The position numbers and the translations under genes are program-made. This document shows, piece after piece, positions 29,641-38,319 of a DNA stretch of 51,521 bases. How positions within the stretch are numbered: the first letter of the stretch is position 1; every line of letters starts with the position of its first letter. Source of the DNA: Patescibacteria group bacterium (lineage in GTDB: Bacteria; Patescibacteria; Microgenomatia; Levybacterales; UBA12049); NCBI GenBank assembly GCA_023379465.1, contig JAMCTM010000007.1, positions 1-51,521 on the forward strand, written 5' to 3'. Under the pieces are notes generated by a model. The model ran no database searches. It was not told the DNA's origin and saw only the letters and a program-made list of their open reading frames with translations.

Positions 29641-30161
29641 AAAGTATTTTAGAAAAACTGAAAGGCGGCGATTTCCGTTCTATTGGAAAAGCGAATAAAG
29701 TAATGAGATACGTTCTTGGAAACCCGAAACTTTTTAAAGAAATATTTGAGGGAATGACAGACGCCGATCCATTGATAAGAATGAGAGCGGCGGATGTTGT
29801 AGAAAAAATCGGCAAACAACACCCTGAATATTTGCAACCATTTAAACGGCAGCTTATAGACGAAATCGCAAAAATTCCCCAACAGGAAATTCGATGGCAC
29901 ACGGCGCAGATGTTTTCTTATCTTGCGCTTAGTCCAAAAGAAAGAAATCAAGTTGTAAAAATTTTGCTTTCATGGATCGAAAAAGGAAAAAGCAATATTG
30001 TGAAAGTGATGTCTCTGCAATCTCTCACGGACTTTGCCAAACAAGACAGGAAAATAAAAAGCCAAGTTATGCCTCTGCTTCAAAAATTTGTTCTAAGCGG
30101 AAGTCCGTCCCTAAAAAGCAGAAGTAAGAGATTATTGGAAGAATTTGCCGCCAAAGAATAA
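29637..30161 (+). CDS. HEAT-repeat-like protein
   Basis: 174 residues made of helical pairs. DADPLIRMRAADVVEKIGKQHPEYL, QEIRWHTAQMFSYLALSPKER, SNIVKVMSLQSLTDFAKQD and SPSLKSRSKRLLEEF are HEAT/armadillo-type repeats. No catalytic motif is seen, so it is probably a binding scaffold. The last residues (EEFAAKE) coincide with a short version of the gene-tail repeat (30141-30152). Confidence 0.72.
   Translation: MKSILEKLKGGDFRSIGKANKVMRYVLGNPKLFKEIFEGMTDADPLIRMRAADVVEKIGKQHPEYLQPFKRQLIDEIAKIPQQEIRWHTAQMFSYLALSPKERNQVVKILLSWIEKGKSNIVKVMSLQSLTDFAKQDRKIKSQVMPLLQKFVLSGSPSLKSRSKRLLEEFAAKE
30141..30152 (+). repeat. gene-tail repeat core, copy G (GAATTTGCCGCC)
   Basis: The 12-bp core found at 28396-28407 recurs as the last codons of the HEAT gene, in the same frame (E-F-A-A). 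Confidence 0.6.
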
Positions 30162-30180
30162 AATTAGGTAAGGTGTATTT

Positions 30181-30447
30181 ATGAAAACAAATCTTAAGAA
30201 CAACAACTATGTAATATGTATCGGTACCAATAATTTCACTGAAAAGTATTACAAAGATAAAAATGGATGGTTAAAAATATCAGCACGAGGAAACAAGCTT
30301 TATATGACGGCTGAACAAGTATTAAATCACATTTTACCTGTACTTGCGGGTATAAAACCAAATTTGATGGTAAGGGTTGAATATAAAGATCAATCCAAGC
30401 CAAGAGTAGCAAACAGGGCTAAAGAATGTGCCGCCAAACCCTGGTAG
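30181..30447 (+). CDS. hypothetical protein
   Basis: 88 residues, not recognised. A short basic protein with beta-strand-like stretches (YVICIGTNNFTEKYYKD, LKISARGNKLYMTAEQVLNHIL, NLMVRVEYKDQSK). The end (RAKECAAKPW) contains a degenerate copy of the gene-tail core. A GTAAGGTG Shine-Dalgarno-like sequence precedes the ATG. Confidence 0.55.
   Translation: MKTNLKNNNYVICIGTNNFTEKYYKDKNGWLKISARGNKLYMTAEQVLNHILPVLAGIKPNLMVRVEYKDQSKPRVANRAKECAAKPW
30424..30435 (+). repeat. gene-tail repeat core, copy H (GAATGTGCCGCC)
   Basis: One mismatch to the core at 28396-28407, again as the last codons of a gene and again in the E-x-A-A frame. Confidence 0.5.
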
Positions 30448-30490
30448 TACAGCACAGCTGACTACGGGGCAGGAAAAAATCAGCTATAGT

Positions 30491-30925
30491 ATGCGCAAAG
30501 ACAAAGATATAAAACCGGGTTCTCATCTCAAAAATCTCGACAAATTGGTCGGGAAATGGAAAATATCAGGTGACGCAAAAGGACAGATAGAATATAGATG
30601 GGCTGACGGCGGCTTTTTCCTGATTCAAGATGTCGATCTTGAGTATGGCGGAAAACAAATAAGCGGTATTGAGATGATCGGCCACCTTCAAAAGGTAGGA
30701 GAAAAACCAAGTCGCGAAATATGGTCAAGATTTTACCATTTTAACGAAGGTTTAACGCTTGATTACGTTTATGAGCTGGTTGATAACACGCTTACCATTT
30801 GGTTCGGCAGGAAAAATTCAGACAACTTTTATAGAGGGACGTTTAGCGAAAACGGCAACTCGCTTAAAGGCGCATGGCAATGGCCCGGTGGAGGATACAG
30901 CACAGTTGCTAAGAAGATAAAGTAA
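30491..30925 (+). CDS. lipocalin-like/DUF1579-like protein
   Basis: 144 residues from the ATG at 30491 (an ATG at 30428 overlaps the preceding gene). LDKLVGKWKISGDAKGQIEYRWADGGFFLIQDVD is the first half of a small beta-barrel like DUF1579. IEMIGHLQKVGEKPSREIWSRFY and NDTLTIWF-type strands follow, and KGAWQWPGGGY closes it. The assignment is by pattern only; ligand unknown. Confidence 0.62.
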   Translation: MRKDKDIKPGSHLKNLDKLVGKWKISGDAKGQIEYRWADGGFFLIQDVDLEYGGKQISGIEMIGHLQKVGEKPSREIWSRFYHFNEGLTLDYVYELVDNTLTIWFGRKNSDNFYRGTFSENGNSLKGAWQWPGGGYSTVAKKIK

Positions 30926-30935
30926 ACTTACCATT

Positions 30936-31337
30936 ATGAATATTGATTACATTAACCCAAATAACATGATGAAGCCGAGAGGCTATTCCCACGCGGTATC
31001 AGTATCAGGGAGCCGCAAGACACTATATATCGGCGGACAGAATTCCGTTGATGAAAACGGGAACCTGGTCGGCAAAAATGACTTGAAGAAACAAACAGAA
31101 CAAGTCTTGTCCAACATTGAAAAAGTGTTGCAAAGCGCGAATGCAAAGTTAGAAAACATCGTAAAACTCAATATTCACATTCTGCAAGGCCAAAATCCTT
31201 TGGACGGTTTTCAAGCCTTTCAGCAAAAATGGGGCAACAAGCAAGGGTTTCCGGCAGTAACGGTTATATTTGTTGTTGGCTTGGGGAATCCCGAATGGCT
31301 GATTGAAATTGATGCGGTTGCGGAAATACCCGATTGA
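30936..31337 (+). CDS. RidA/YjgF-family protein
   Basis: 133 residues. GYSHAVSVSGSRKTLYIGGQNSVDENGNLVG and the helix KKQTEQVLSNIEKVLQSANAKLENIVKLNIHI are RidA-like. The usual catalytic Arg of RidA (in the motif R-x-C/V) is not obvious: the corresponding strand reads FPAVTVIFVVGLGNPEWLIEIDAVA. True RidA deaminates reactive enamines from pyridoxal enzymes. This could be a non-RidA (Rid2-7) subgroup with another role. Confidence 0.8.
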   Translation: MNIDYINPNNMMKPRGYSHAVSVSGSRKTLYIGGQNSVDENGNLVGKNDLKKQTEQVLSNIEKVLQSANAKLENIVKLNIHILQGQNPLDGFQAFQQKWGNKQGFPAVTVIFVVGLGNPEWLIEIDAVAEIPD

Positions 31338-31349
31338 AAATAGATTGTA

Positions 31350-31385
31350 GAATTAGCCGCCCGCGAAAAACTTACAATCGCCGCC
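31350..31385 (+). repeat. gene-tail repeat, copy J (36 bp)
   Basis: From GAATTAGCCGCC to ATCGCCGCC, 30 of 36 positions as in copy C. The open frame reads V-E-L-A-A-R-E-K-L-T-I-A-A-V-D and ends in TAA at 31392, without an upstream start. It lies just after the RidA stop. Confidence 0.8.
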
Positions 31386-31421
31386 GTTGACTAATTGCCG
31401 CATTTACTATAAAGTAAACTT

Positions 31422-32081
31422 ATGGATCCCCAAAAAGAATTCCCGGAAAAACAGCAAGGCGAACAAGTCTATCTTCCCAAAGAACCGCCGGAACTGCCGA
31501 GGGAACCGGAAGAACTTCCGGCATCCTCAAGCGCCAGGCAAACCCAAACCCCTAACCAGAATATGCAGGATGAAAACCAAGGTTACCAGCATGGGGTAAA
31601 AACGCTTCTTTCCTGGCATGCCCCCGGAAGGCCATTTAGAAAAAGAAGGAGGGAATTTTATTTAAGCTCTCTTCTAATCATGCTTTTTATTGAAATAATA
31701 CTTTTCCTTTTTTCACAATATGTGCTGATGCTGGTTGTTCTTTCCCTTGTTTTTGTTTCCTTTGCCCTGGTAACAATCCCTCCGCATTTATTTCACTACC
31801 GCATATCGTCCGAGGGGATAATGGTTGAGGATCATTTTTTTCTCTGGCAGGAACTGTATGACTTTTATTTTAAAACAAGAGATAATCTTGAGGTTTTGCA
31901 CATCAGAACCCATACCCTTATTCCGGGAGAGCTGACCATAATCCTTGGAGATATACCAAAAGAACACGTAAAATCCATCCTTCTTCCCTACCTTCCTTAC
32001 CGGGAATATATCAAACCAACGTTTATGGAAAAGGCAGGAGATTGGCTTTCCCGCAACTTCCCTCTAGAGAAAAACACATAA
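31422..32081 (+). CDS. membrane protein with Pro/Glu-rich N-terminus
   Basis: 219 residues. The first ~55 are Pro, Glu and Gln-rich and disordered. Two adjacent membrane segments (about 82-103 and 105-122) are followed by a globular cytosolic part (RISSEGIMVEDHFFLWQELYDFYFK) that recalls PH-like or YcxB-type membrane proteins. No function can be assigned. TATAAA lies 8 nt before the ATG. Confidence 0.65.
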   Translation: MDPQKEFPEKQQGEQVYLPKEPPELPREPEELPASSSARQTQTPNQNMQDENQGYQHGVKTLLSWHAPGRPFRKRRREFYLSSLLIMLFIEIILFLFSQYVLMLVVLSLVFVSFALVTIPPHLFHYRISSEGIMVEDHFFLWQELYDFYFKTRDNLEVLHIRTHTLIPGELTIILGDIPKEHVKSILLPYLPYREYIKPTFMEKAGDWLSRNFPLEKNT

Positions 32082-32089
32082 GATAAAGT

Positions 32090-32117
32090 TGATTCAAAAA
32101 GCTGGATAAACTACAAT
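32090..32117 (+). promoter_or_regulatory. probable promoter of the tRNA Arg-Ser-Arg cluster
   Basis: TTGATT (32090-32095), a 16-bp spacer and TACAAT (32112-32117), about 105 nt before the first tRNA. Confidence 0.5.
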
Positions 32118-32133
32118 ACGTATACTTCTTTTT

Positions 32134-32150
32134 AAATTCCGCAGGAATTT
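32134..32150. repeat. short hairpin AAATTCC-GCA-GGAATTT
   Basis: A perfect 7-bp stem with a GCA loop just after the probable promoter. It may be a leader hairpin of the tRNA transcript or a weak terminator of the preceding gene. Confidence 0.45.
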
Positions 32151-32177
32151 TAAGGGGAGCAACGCAGTAATAGTGAA

Positions 32178-32197
32178 GTTTCTAGAGCGCTAGAAAC
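32178..32197. repeat. hairpin GTTTCTAG-AGCG-CTAGAAAC
   Basis: A perfect 8-bp stem with a 4-nt loop, about 25 nt before tRNA-Arg. It could direct processing of the tRNA precursor or be a short palindromic repeat. Confidence 0.5.
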
Positions 32198-32223
32198 GAA
32201 GCATAAAGCTGTGATTGCGACGA

Positions 32224-32295
32224 GCGCCCATAGCTTAACGGATAGAGTAATGGATTGCGGATCCATTGATCCCGGTCCGATTCCGGGTGGGCGCG
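32224..32295 (+). tRNA. tRNA-Arg (anticodon GCG)
   Basis: Acceptor GCGCCCA/TGGGCGC, discriminator G. Anticodon stem ATGGA/TCCAT with loop TTGCGGA gives GCG, read as an unmodified G34 decoder of CGC/CGU rather than the usual ACG (inosine) tRNA. T-arm CCCGG-TCCGATT-CCGGG, again with C55. CCA is not encoded. Confidence 0.9.
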
Positions 32296-32310
32296 CAGAT
32301 TTCGGATTTT

Positions 32311-32397
32311 GGCGGGATGCTGGAGCGGTCTAACAGGCTGGTTTCGAAAACCATGCGGGGTGAAAATCTCACGGGGGTTCAAATCCCTCTCCCGCCG
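32311..32397 (+). tRNA. tRNA-Ser (anticodon CGA)
   Basis: Acceptor GGCGGGA/TCCCGCC, discriminator G. Loop TTCGAAA gives anticodon CGA; the stem has an unpaired C-T at its base (27-43). A long variable arm (GTGAAAATCTCAC) fits Ser. T-loop TTCAAAT. CCA is not encoded. Confidence 0.92.
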
Positions 32398-32402
32398 CCT
32401 TT

Positions 32403-32475
32403 GCGCCTGTGGCTCAATGGATAAAGCACGAGATTCCGGATCTCGGGATTGGAGGTTCGAATCCTCTCAGGCGCG
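32403..32475 (+). tRNA. tRNA-Arg (anticodon CCG)
   Basis: Acceptor GCGCCTG/CAGGCGC, discriminator G. Stem CGAGA/TCTCG with loop TTCCGGA gives CCG. T-arm GGAGG-TTCGAAT-CCTCT. The next three bases happen to be CCA. Confidence 0.95.
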
Positions 32476-32522
32476 CCAAAACTGCCGGCACCGATCCCGC
32501 CCGGAACGCAACTTAAAAAGGC

Positions 32523-32540
32523 TGGCTATTTTTTTAGCCA
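32523..32540. terminator. possible terminator hairpin
   Basis: TGGCTA (32523-32528), six T, TAGCCA (32535-32540). It lies after the tRNA cluster and at the 3' end of the minus-strand small gene, so it may end both. The flanking U-tract is weak. Confidence 0.45.
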
Positions 32541-32690
32541 AAGAATATAGCCAATAACGCCAATGGCTAGGCAGAATGAGACGATGGCAAAGCCAATGGC
32601 AAGTATTTTAAAAAAACTATAGGAATTATTGGATGAATGAGCTTCCAACGCGGACTTATTAACCTGCTGATGCCTGCTATTTAAATCCAT
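32526..32690 (-). CDS. small single-pass membrane protein
   Basis: 54 residues from the ATG at 32690 (an in-frame start at 32717 is less likely because it lengthens a plain N-terminus). A polar head (MDLNSRHQQVNKSALEAHSS) is followed by one membrane helix (FFKILAIGFAIVSFCLAIGVIGYILW) and KK. Not recognised. Coding status rests on the clean head-helix-KK layout. Confidence 0.45.
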   Translation of the reverse strand: MDLNSRHQQVNKSALEAHSSNNSYSFFKILAIGFAIVSFCLAIGVIGYILWLKK

Positions 32691-32779
32691 TACAACTGCA
32701 GTATTGCAAAAAGACAAAAGCGTGTCAATTTAAACCTTTCTTAGAATATCGGGATTAAACGTGTTATTATGAATAATAT

Positions 32780-34306
32780 ATGCTCTCAAAGGTTAATTCC
32801 TCGGCTGTTGTCGGATTGGAGGCAGTGCCTGTTGAAGTAGAGGTTGATATTGCCTCCCAGGGACTGCCTTCTTTTACAATCGTGGGGCTTCCGGATAAGG
32901 CGGTTGAGGAATCAAGGGAAAGGGTAAGAAGCGCCATTAAGAACTCAGGCGCTGATTTCCCGGCCAAAAGAATAACCGTTAATCTTGCCCCTGCGGATCT
33001 GCCGAAAGAGGGCCCAAGCTATGATTTGCCTATTGCCCTTGGAATTCTTATTGCCTCGGGTCAGCTTAACGTAAGCATAAAAGACGCGATCTTTATGGGA
33101 GAACTTGCCCTAGACGGACACCTTAGGCACACCAACGGCGTTTTGTCCCAAGCCATATTAGCCGCTAAAACAAATATTACCCGTATGTTTCTGCCCTCCG
33201 TAAACGCCAAAGAGGCATCGGTCATAAAACATGTTTCCGTATATCCTGTAATAACGCTCTTATCGTTGTTTAACCATCTTGCGGGACAAATGCCTATCGA
33301 AAAACAAAAACCAACCGCCTTTAATAATTATCTTCAAAAAGAATTTTTTGATTTGGATATGGAAGAGATAAAAGGACAGGAAAGGGCAAAAAGAGCGCTT
33401 GAGATTGCTGCCGCGGGCGCGCACAACGTTATATTTAGAGGCCCTCCCGGAGCAGGCAAAACCCTTCTGGCAAGAACCTTTCCATCCATCCTCCCTTCTC
33501 TTACCTTCGATGAGGCGATAGAGGTAACCAATATTTATAGCATTGCCGGACTTTTAGGAAAAGATCCGATTATAACCAAACGCCCGTTCAGATCCCCCCA
33601 TCATACCACCTCTCATATCGGCATTATCGGAGGAGGTGCTGTCCCCAAGCCGGGCGAGATATCCCTTTCCCACAGAGGCGTTTTATTTTTGGATGAGTTT
33701 GCCGAATTCCCAAGGCAGACCCTGGAAGTACTGCGTCAGCCAATGGAGGATGGCTTTGTAACAATATCAAGGGCTAACGGCCGTGTTAGCTTTCCGTCAA
33801 AGTTTATGCTCATAGCCGCCCAAAATCCGTGCCCCTGCGGCTGGCTTGGGGATAAATCGCAAAGATGCAGATGCTCCATCTCTAAAATCCTGCAATACCA
33901 AAAAAGGATTTCAGGGCCGCTTCTTGATCGCATAGATATCCATCTCGTTGTTCCAGCAATAGAGGTAGAGAAATTGACCGCCGACACAAGGAAGGCTGAG
34001 GACTCCAAAACTGTCAGGAAACGTGTTCAGGCGGCGCGATCTACCCAAACTGCCAGGTTCAAGAACTTTAAAAACATCAAGACCAATGCCGAGATGGGCA
34101 ATAGAGAAATAAGACAATTTTGCGCCCTCTCCGAACCATGCAAAAAACTTCTGCGGCTGGCTGTTTTAAAAATGAATCTTTCCGGCCGGTCCTACAACAG
34201 GGTTCTAAAACTTTCCCGGACAATAGCAGACCTTGAAGGATCCGAATCAATTCTGGAAAACCATATCGCAGAGGCGCTTCAGTACAGACCCCAGACAGAA
34301 AACTAG
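32780..34306 (+). CDS. comM: ComM/YifB-family Mg-chelatase-like AAA ATPase
   Basis: 508 residues. The N-terminal ChlI-like domain (VGLEAVPVEVEVDIASQGLPSFTIVGLPDKAVEESRERV) precedes the AAA part: Walker A RGPPGAGKTLL, Walker B LFLDEFAE, and FRSPHHTTSHIGIIGGG. The C-terminal part has NPCPCGWLGDKSQRCRCS (Cys cluster) and LSGRSYNRVLKLSRTIADLEGS. ComM is a branch-migration helicase used when incoming DNA is integrated. With comF it supports natural transformation. Confidence 0.93.
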   Translation: MLSKVNSSAVVGLEAVPVEVEVDIASQGLPSFTIVGLPDKAVEESRERVRSAIKNSGADFPAKRITVNLAPADLPKEGPSYDLPIALGILIASGQLNVSIKDAIFMGELALDGHLRHTNGVLSQAILAAKTNITRMFLPSVNAKEASVIKHVSVYPVITLLSLFNHLAGQMPIEKQKPTAFNNYLQKEFFDLDMEEIKGQERAKRALEIAAAGAHNVIFRGPPGAGKTLLARTFPSILPSLTFDEAIEVTNIYSIAGLLGKDPIITKRPFRSPHHTTSHIGIIGGGAVPKPGEISLSHRGVLFLDEFAEFPRQTLEVLRQPMEDGFVTISRANGRVSFPSKFMLIAAQNPCPCGWLGDKSQRCRCSISKILQYQKRISGPLLDRIDIHLVVPAIEVEKLTADTRKAEDSKTVRKRVQAARSTQTARFKNFKNIKTNAEMGNREIRQFCALSEPCKKLLRLAVLKMNLSGRSYNRVLKLSRTIADLEGSESILENHIAEALQYRPQTEN

Positions 34307-34309
34307 CCT

Positions 34310-36034
34310 ATGCAGAAAACGTTTAAAGCCATAATCTACGCAGCCATTTTTACGCTGGTTTTTATCATGTTTTTCCACCCTATTACCGCCATTACCCAGG
34401 ATTTGGGACGGCATTTAAAAACAGGCGAAATTATTCTATCAACCCATAATGTCCCCAAAATCAATCTTTTTTCCTATACCTATCCTAATTTCCCCTTTAT
34501 AAATCACCATTGGCTCTCTGAGGTAATTTTCTACACGGTGTTCAAATTGGCCGGCTTCAACGGACTTTTAATAATGACTGTTTCGATAGTAATTGCGGCC
34601 TTTCTCATAATCCTTTCCTATCTTGCTAAAGGTACGGATATTGCCGCAGTCGGTATCGCTTCGGTTTTATATTTAGGGATTCTTTTTGAAAGAACAGATA
34701 TCAGACCGGAAATATTCAGCTTTTTATTCCTCTGTTTGTTTACGGTCATTCTTTATAAAAATCAAACAAGATCCACGAAATTAATCTTCCTTTTGCCGTT
34801 AATAGAACTTTTATGGGTCAATATTCATATTTATTTTATAGTGGGTCCAGCGGTCATAGGCTTGTTTTTGGCAGCTGATTTCATTAAAAACCTTAAATCG
34901 GGTAATCTTTTAAATAAATCTGCTATTAGCCTAACAGTTGTCCTTTTGCTTACCTCTCTTGCCACCCTGATTAACCCCAACGGAATAAACGGCGCCTTGT
35001 TCCCTTTTCGCGTTATGCAAAACTACGGCTATACGATTGAGGAAAACCAAAACATATTTTTTATCTGGAATTACTTCCATAAATCAACCACTCTTTATTT
35101 TTTTATTGCCAGCTTGGCTCTCCTAGCTGTTCTTGCCGTAAATCTTAAAAAGACCAGAATTATAGACTGGTTCTTGGGCTTATTTTTCATTTCTTTTGGC
35201 GTATACGCGGAAAGGAATATTGCCCTTTTTGTTTTCGCCACCTTTATTCCTTTTGCGGAAAATCTTTCTTCTGTAATTAAAAAAATTAATCTTGGAAAGA
35301 TAAAAAACTATATCCTTTTAGCCTGCGTTATTCTCTTGATTATCCAAATGCGATCAAGTATTAAGGCAAGGGGTATCGGCTTTGGCGTTGAGAAAGGCGC
35401 GCTTGGGGGGGCAAATTTCTTTCTTAGACAAAAGATAAAAGGACCGATTTTTAACAACTTTGATATCGGCAGTTATCTTGACTACAGATTTTATCCAAAG
35501 CTTAGGGTTTTCGTTGACGGTAGACCCGAGGCATACCCGGCCATTTTTTTTCAAAATACATATATCCCCATGCAGGAAAACGAGGCTATCTTTACAAAAA
35601 TTGATAAAAAATACAAATTTAATGCCGTCTTTTTTTCATACACAGACCAAACACCCTGGGCAAAAACTTTTCTTGGGAATATAACCAAAGATAAAAACTG
35701 GAAAATAGTATATCTGGACAGCTATATTATTATCCTTGTCAAAAACGATAATAAAAATAAAAACCTTATCAAAATATACGGCATAACAGAAAAAACCCCG
35801 GAACTAAAAAAATTTAACACCTATAACACAAGCTCCCTGATAAGACTCGCTTATTTATTCAATTTATTAAATTGGAAAAAACAGGCAATAAACATAGATG
35901 AAAAACTAATTCTAAAACACCCCCATGACTGCTCCGCGATTTATAATCTATATTCTCTCCTGTATCAGGAAAACAATCCCAGCTATTTCATATATCTTGC
36001 GAAGCTTAGAATGTTTTGCGCCGGCCGGTTGTGA
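34310..36034 (+). CDS. polytopic membrane protein, GT-C glycosyltransferase-like
   Basis: 574 residues with about ten membrane segments between residues 5 and 350, then a soluble C-terminal part. The opening QDLGRHLKTGEIILSTHNVPKINLFSYTYP and INHHWLSEVIFY follow the pattern D-x-x-x-H-x-x-x-G of a large family of GT-C-like membrane proteins (first-loop acidic plus His). The C-terminal ~130 residues include GSYLDYRFYPKLRVFVDGRPEAYP, also a family mark. It may glycosylate lipids or surface proteins. It follows comM by 3 bp. Confidence 0.7.
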   Translation: MQKTFKAIIYAAIFTLVFIMFFHPITAITQDLGRHLKTGEIILSTHNVPKINLFSYTYPNFPFINHHWLSEVIFYTVFKLAGFNGLLIMTVSIVIAAFLIILSYLAKGTDIAAVGIASVLYLGILFERTDIRPEIFSFLFLCLFTVILYKNQTRSTKLIFLLPLIELLWVNIHIYFIVGPAVIGLFLAADFIKNLKSGNLLNKSAISLTVVLLLTSLATLINPNGINGALFPFRVMQNYGYTIEENQNIFFIWNYFHKSTTLYFFIASLALLAVLAVNLKKTRIIDWFLGLFFISFGVYAERNIALFVFATFIPFAENLSSVIKKINLGKIKNYILLACVILLIIQMRSSIKARGIGFGVEKGALGGANFFLRQKIKGPIFNNFDIGSYLDYRFYPKLRVFVDGRPEAYPAIFFQNTYIPMQENEAIFTKIDKKYKFNAVFFSYTDQTPWAKTFLGNITKDKNWKIVYLDSYIIILVKNDNKNKNLIKIYGITEKTPELKKFNTYNTSSLIRLAYLFNLLNWKKQAINIDEKLILKHPHDCSAIYNLYSLLYQENNPSYFIYLAKLRMFCAGRL

Positions 36035-36046
36035 TATAAATAAAAA

Positions 36047-36640
36047 ATGAATTTTCTTACCGTATTTATACTTTCGTTTATTACAATTTTTACTTCGGAA
36101 CTGCCGGACAAAACTGCCATCGCGCTTGTCGCCTTATCCATTCGCCATAAAGCGGCCGGTCTTATTCTTGGCGCCTGGCTTGCCTTTGCCATACAAACAA
36201 CAGTCGGCGTGCTCTTAGGCAGTATTCTTTTAAGGCTTCCTCAAAAACCAGTTCATTTTTTAAGCGCCGCTGTCTTTATTGTCTTTGCCATTCTTGTTTT
36301 CAAACGCAATGAAAAACAGGAACTCAAAAAAGAAGAACAAGAAGTAGGAAAAGGTTTTAAGCATCACAGAAAAGCTTTCCTGATAAGTTTTTTGGTTATA
36401 TTCACCCTTGAATGGGGAGACCTAAGCCAAATGGCCACTGCTTTTCTTGTTGCCAAAACCGGTAATCCTCTCCCTGTTGGCATGGGGGCCATACTCGCTC
36501 TCTGGACGGTCGCGGGGATGGCAATTATCCTAGGCAAAAGACTTTCCAAAAAATTGGATTTTCGAAAACTTAATTTGATAAGCGCAATTATTTTGCTGAT
36601 TATCGGTTTGGCAATACTCGCCTCTCTGTTTAAAACCTAA
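36047..36640 (+). CDS. TMEM165/GDT1 (UPF0016) family cation transporter
   Basis: 197 residues, six membrane segments in two repeats. The signature E-x-G/P-D-K-T/S occurs as SELPDKTAIALV (first repeat) and LEWGDLSQMATAF (second). The linker (KRNEKQELKKEEQEVGKGFKHH) is highly charged. Members export Mn2+ (MneA/MntX-like) or exchange Ca/Mn with protons. TATAAA ends 6 nt before the ATG, again a leaderless spacing, with a weak -35. Confidence 0.87.
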   Translation: MNFLTVFILSFITIFTSELPDKTAIALVALSIRHKAAGLILGAWLAFAIQTTVGVLLGSILLRLPQKPVHFLSAAVFIVFAILVFKRNEKQELKKEEQEVGKGFKHHRKAFLISFLVIFTLEWGDLSQMATAFLVAKTGNPLPVGMGAILALWTVAGMAIILGKRLSKKLDFRKLNLISAIILLIIGLAILASLFKT

Positions 36641-36694
36641 AACCTTAAAATTGTTAATGACGGAAAAACAGACTTTGGAATGATTTTTAAATAC

Positions 36695-37735
36695 CTATAG
36701 AAGTTTAGCTTGATTAACTTTCTCCTGCGTCTTAGTAATATTAAGATGGCTGTAAGCTGAGCTTGTGGCAACCCTGCCCCTGGGCGTCCTTTTTATAAAT
36801 CCTATCTGTAAAAGATACGGCTCGATTACTTCCTCTATTGTTCCTATATCCTCGGCTATGCTTGAGGCTATAGTTTCTAGCCCCACAGGCCCCCCGTTGT
36901 GTTTTTCTATAATGGACAGAAGAAAACGTTTATCCGATGCGTCAAGCCCCAGAGAATCTATCTCAAGCATAGCTAAGGCGTTTTTGGTTATAGATGGCGT
37001 AATAATTCCTTCTCCTTTAACCAGGGCGTAATCCCTGGCTCTTTTCAAAAGCTTAAGCGCGATTCTGGGTGTTCCCCTGGCCCTTTTGGCAATCTCTTCT
37101 AAGCTAGATTCATCTATCGAAACCTTTAATTTAAGGGCCGCGGTTTTGATGATTATCGCAAGTTCCCCGGGCGAATAAAAAGAGAGTCTGTGAACAACGC
37201 CAAATCTGTCCCTAAGAGGAGCAGATAAAAGACCAACCCTGGTGGTCGCGCCTATAATGGTAAAAGGTGTAAGATCCAAGCGGAGCGTTTTCGCGGAAGG
37301 ACCCTTACCAAGTATTATATCTAAAGCGTAATCCTCCATTGCCGGATAAAGCGTTTCTTCAACAATCCTGTTAAGCCTATGAATCTCATCTATAAAAAGG
37401 ATGTCTCCCCTTTCAAGATTGGTTAAGATGGAGGCCAGGTCCCCGGCTCTTTCTATGGCAGGACCCGATGTAATCCTAATATTAACCTGCATTTCTTTGG
37501 CGATAATATGAGAAAGGGTGGTTTTGCCAAGTCCGGGAGGTCCATACAGCAACACATGCTCAAGGGATTCCTTCCTTTTTTTGGCAGCGGTGATGGCAAT
37601 TTTCAAGGCGTCTTTAATCGTTCTTTGTCCATGAAAATCATTCCAAGAGTGGGCCCGAAGAGAAGTAAATAACACCTCCTCCTCGGGATCTGGCTGTTGA
37701 TTTTTTACTTTAATCGTGTCTAAAGAATCATTCAT
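36695..37735 (-). CDS. ruvB: Holliday junction branch-migration ATPase RuvB
   Basis: 346 residues. Walker A is [15 protein letters not shown], Walker B is LFIDEIHRL, sensor 1 lies in [20 protein letters not shown], and the C-terminal winged helix has [10 protein letters not shown]. It drives branch migration with RuvA. Its ATG overlaps the ruvA TGA (ATGA). The N-terminal residues up to QPDPEEEV are normal in length for the family. Confidence 0.97.
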   Translation of the reverse strand: MNDSLDTIKVKNQQPDPEEEVLFTSLRAHSWNDFHGQRTIKDALKIAITAAKKRKESLEHVLLYGPPGLGKTTLSHIIAKEMQVNIRITSGPAIERAGDLASILTNLERGDILFIDEIHRLNRIVEETLYPAMEDYALDIILGKGPSAKTLRLDLTPFTIIGATTRVGLLSAPLRDRFGVVHRLSFYSPGELAIIIKTAALKLKVSIDESSLEEIAKRARGTPRIALKLLKRARDYALVKGEGIITPSITKNALAMLEIDSLGLDASDKRFLLSIIEKHNGGPVGLETIASSIAEDIGTIEEVIEPYLLQIGFIKRTPRGRVATSSAYSHLNITKTQEKVNQAKLL

Positions 37736-38319
37736 AGCTCATCGCCCTTGCCCGCGCCCAAGTACTTTAATGCCGTTCTTATTTTATCTTCCGTTTTTAA
37801 ATCAGGAGAGATATTTTTAACTGCTTCTATTGCCTCCCCTTTGGAAAATCCGAAATTTTTTAAGGCTGTTATTACTTCATTATCCGCTTTTTCCCCCCCT
37901 GTCAAATCCAAATCCCCCAATGATCCAAGTTTTGGCCTTAATTCGATAATGATTTTCTGGGCATTCTTACGGCCTAAGCGCGGCACAGAAGAAAAAAACT
38001 CCACATCTCCTTTAATAATGGCGTTTGTGATATCCGAACGTTTTCCAACCGAAAAAATAGAGATAGCTGTTTTTGGACCTACCCCGGAAACGGCAATCAG
38101 TTTTTCAAAGAGATTTAGATCCATAATGTCCAAAAAACCAAAGAGGTCTATCGCGTCATCTCTAACATGGGTATGCACAAAAAGTTTAACCGATGAACCA
38201 ATAGGCATATTTGATGCCGCGCCTGTTGGCACAAGCACTTTGTATCCAACGCCTGAAACATCCAGAGAAATATATGAACCGTTCCTGCTGTCAACAATAC
38301 CTTTTAGAGAAGAAATCAT
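37732..38319 (-). CDS. ruvA: Holliday junction DNA-binding protein RuvA
   Basis: 195 residues. The OB-fold starts [26 protein letters not shown]. The HhH motifs are [17 protein letters not shown] and [19 protein letters not shown], and domain III is [18 protein letters not shown]. It binds the four-way junction and recruits RuvB. The upstream region has no clear -35/-10. Confidence 0.97.
   Translation of the reverse strand: MISSLKGIVDSRNGSYISLDVSGVGYKVLVPTGAASNMPIGSSVKLFVHTHVRDDAIDLFGFLDIMDLNLFEKLIAVSGVGPKTAISIFSVGKRSDITNAIIKGDVEFFSSVPRLGRKNAQKIIIELRPKLGSLGDLDLTGGEKADNEVITALKNFGFSKGEAIEAVKNISPDLKTEDKIRTALKYLGAGKGDEL

Noticed and set aside
27025..31385. Integron attC sites
   Set aside because: The repeats have direct GCCGCC motifs, not the inverted R/L boxes or the GTTRRRY core of attC, and no integrase gene is in the window.
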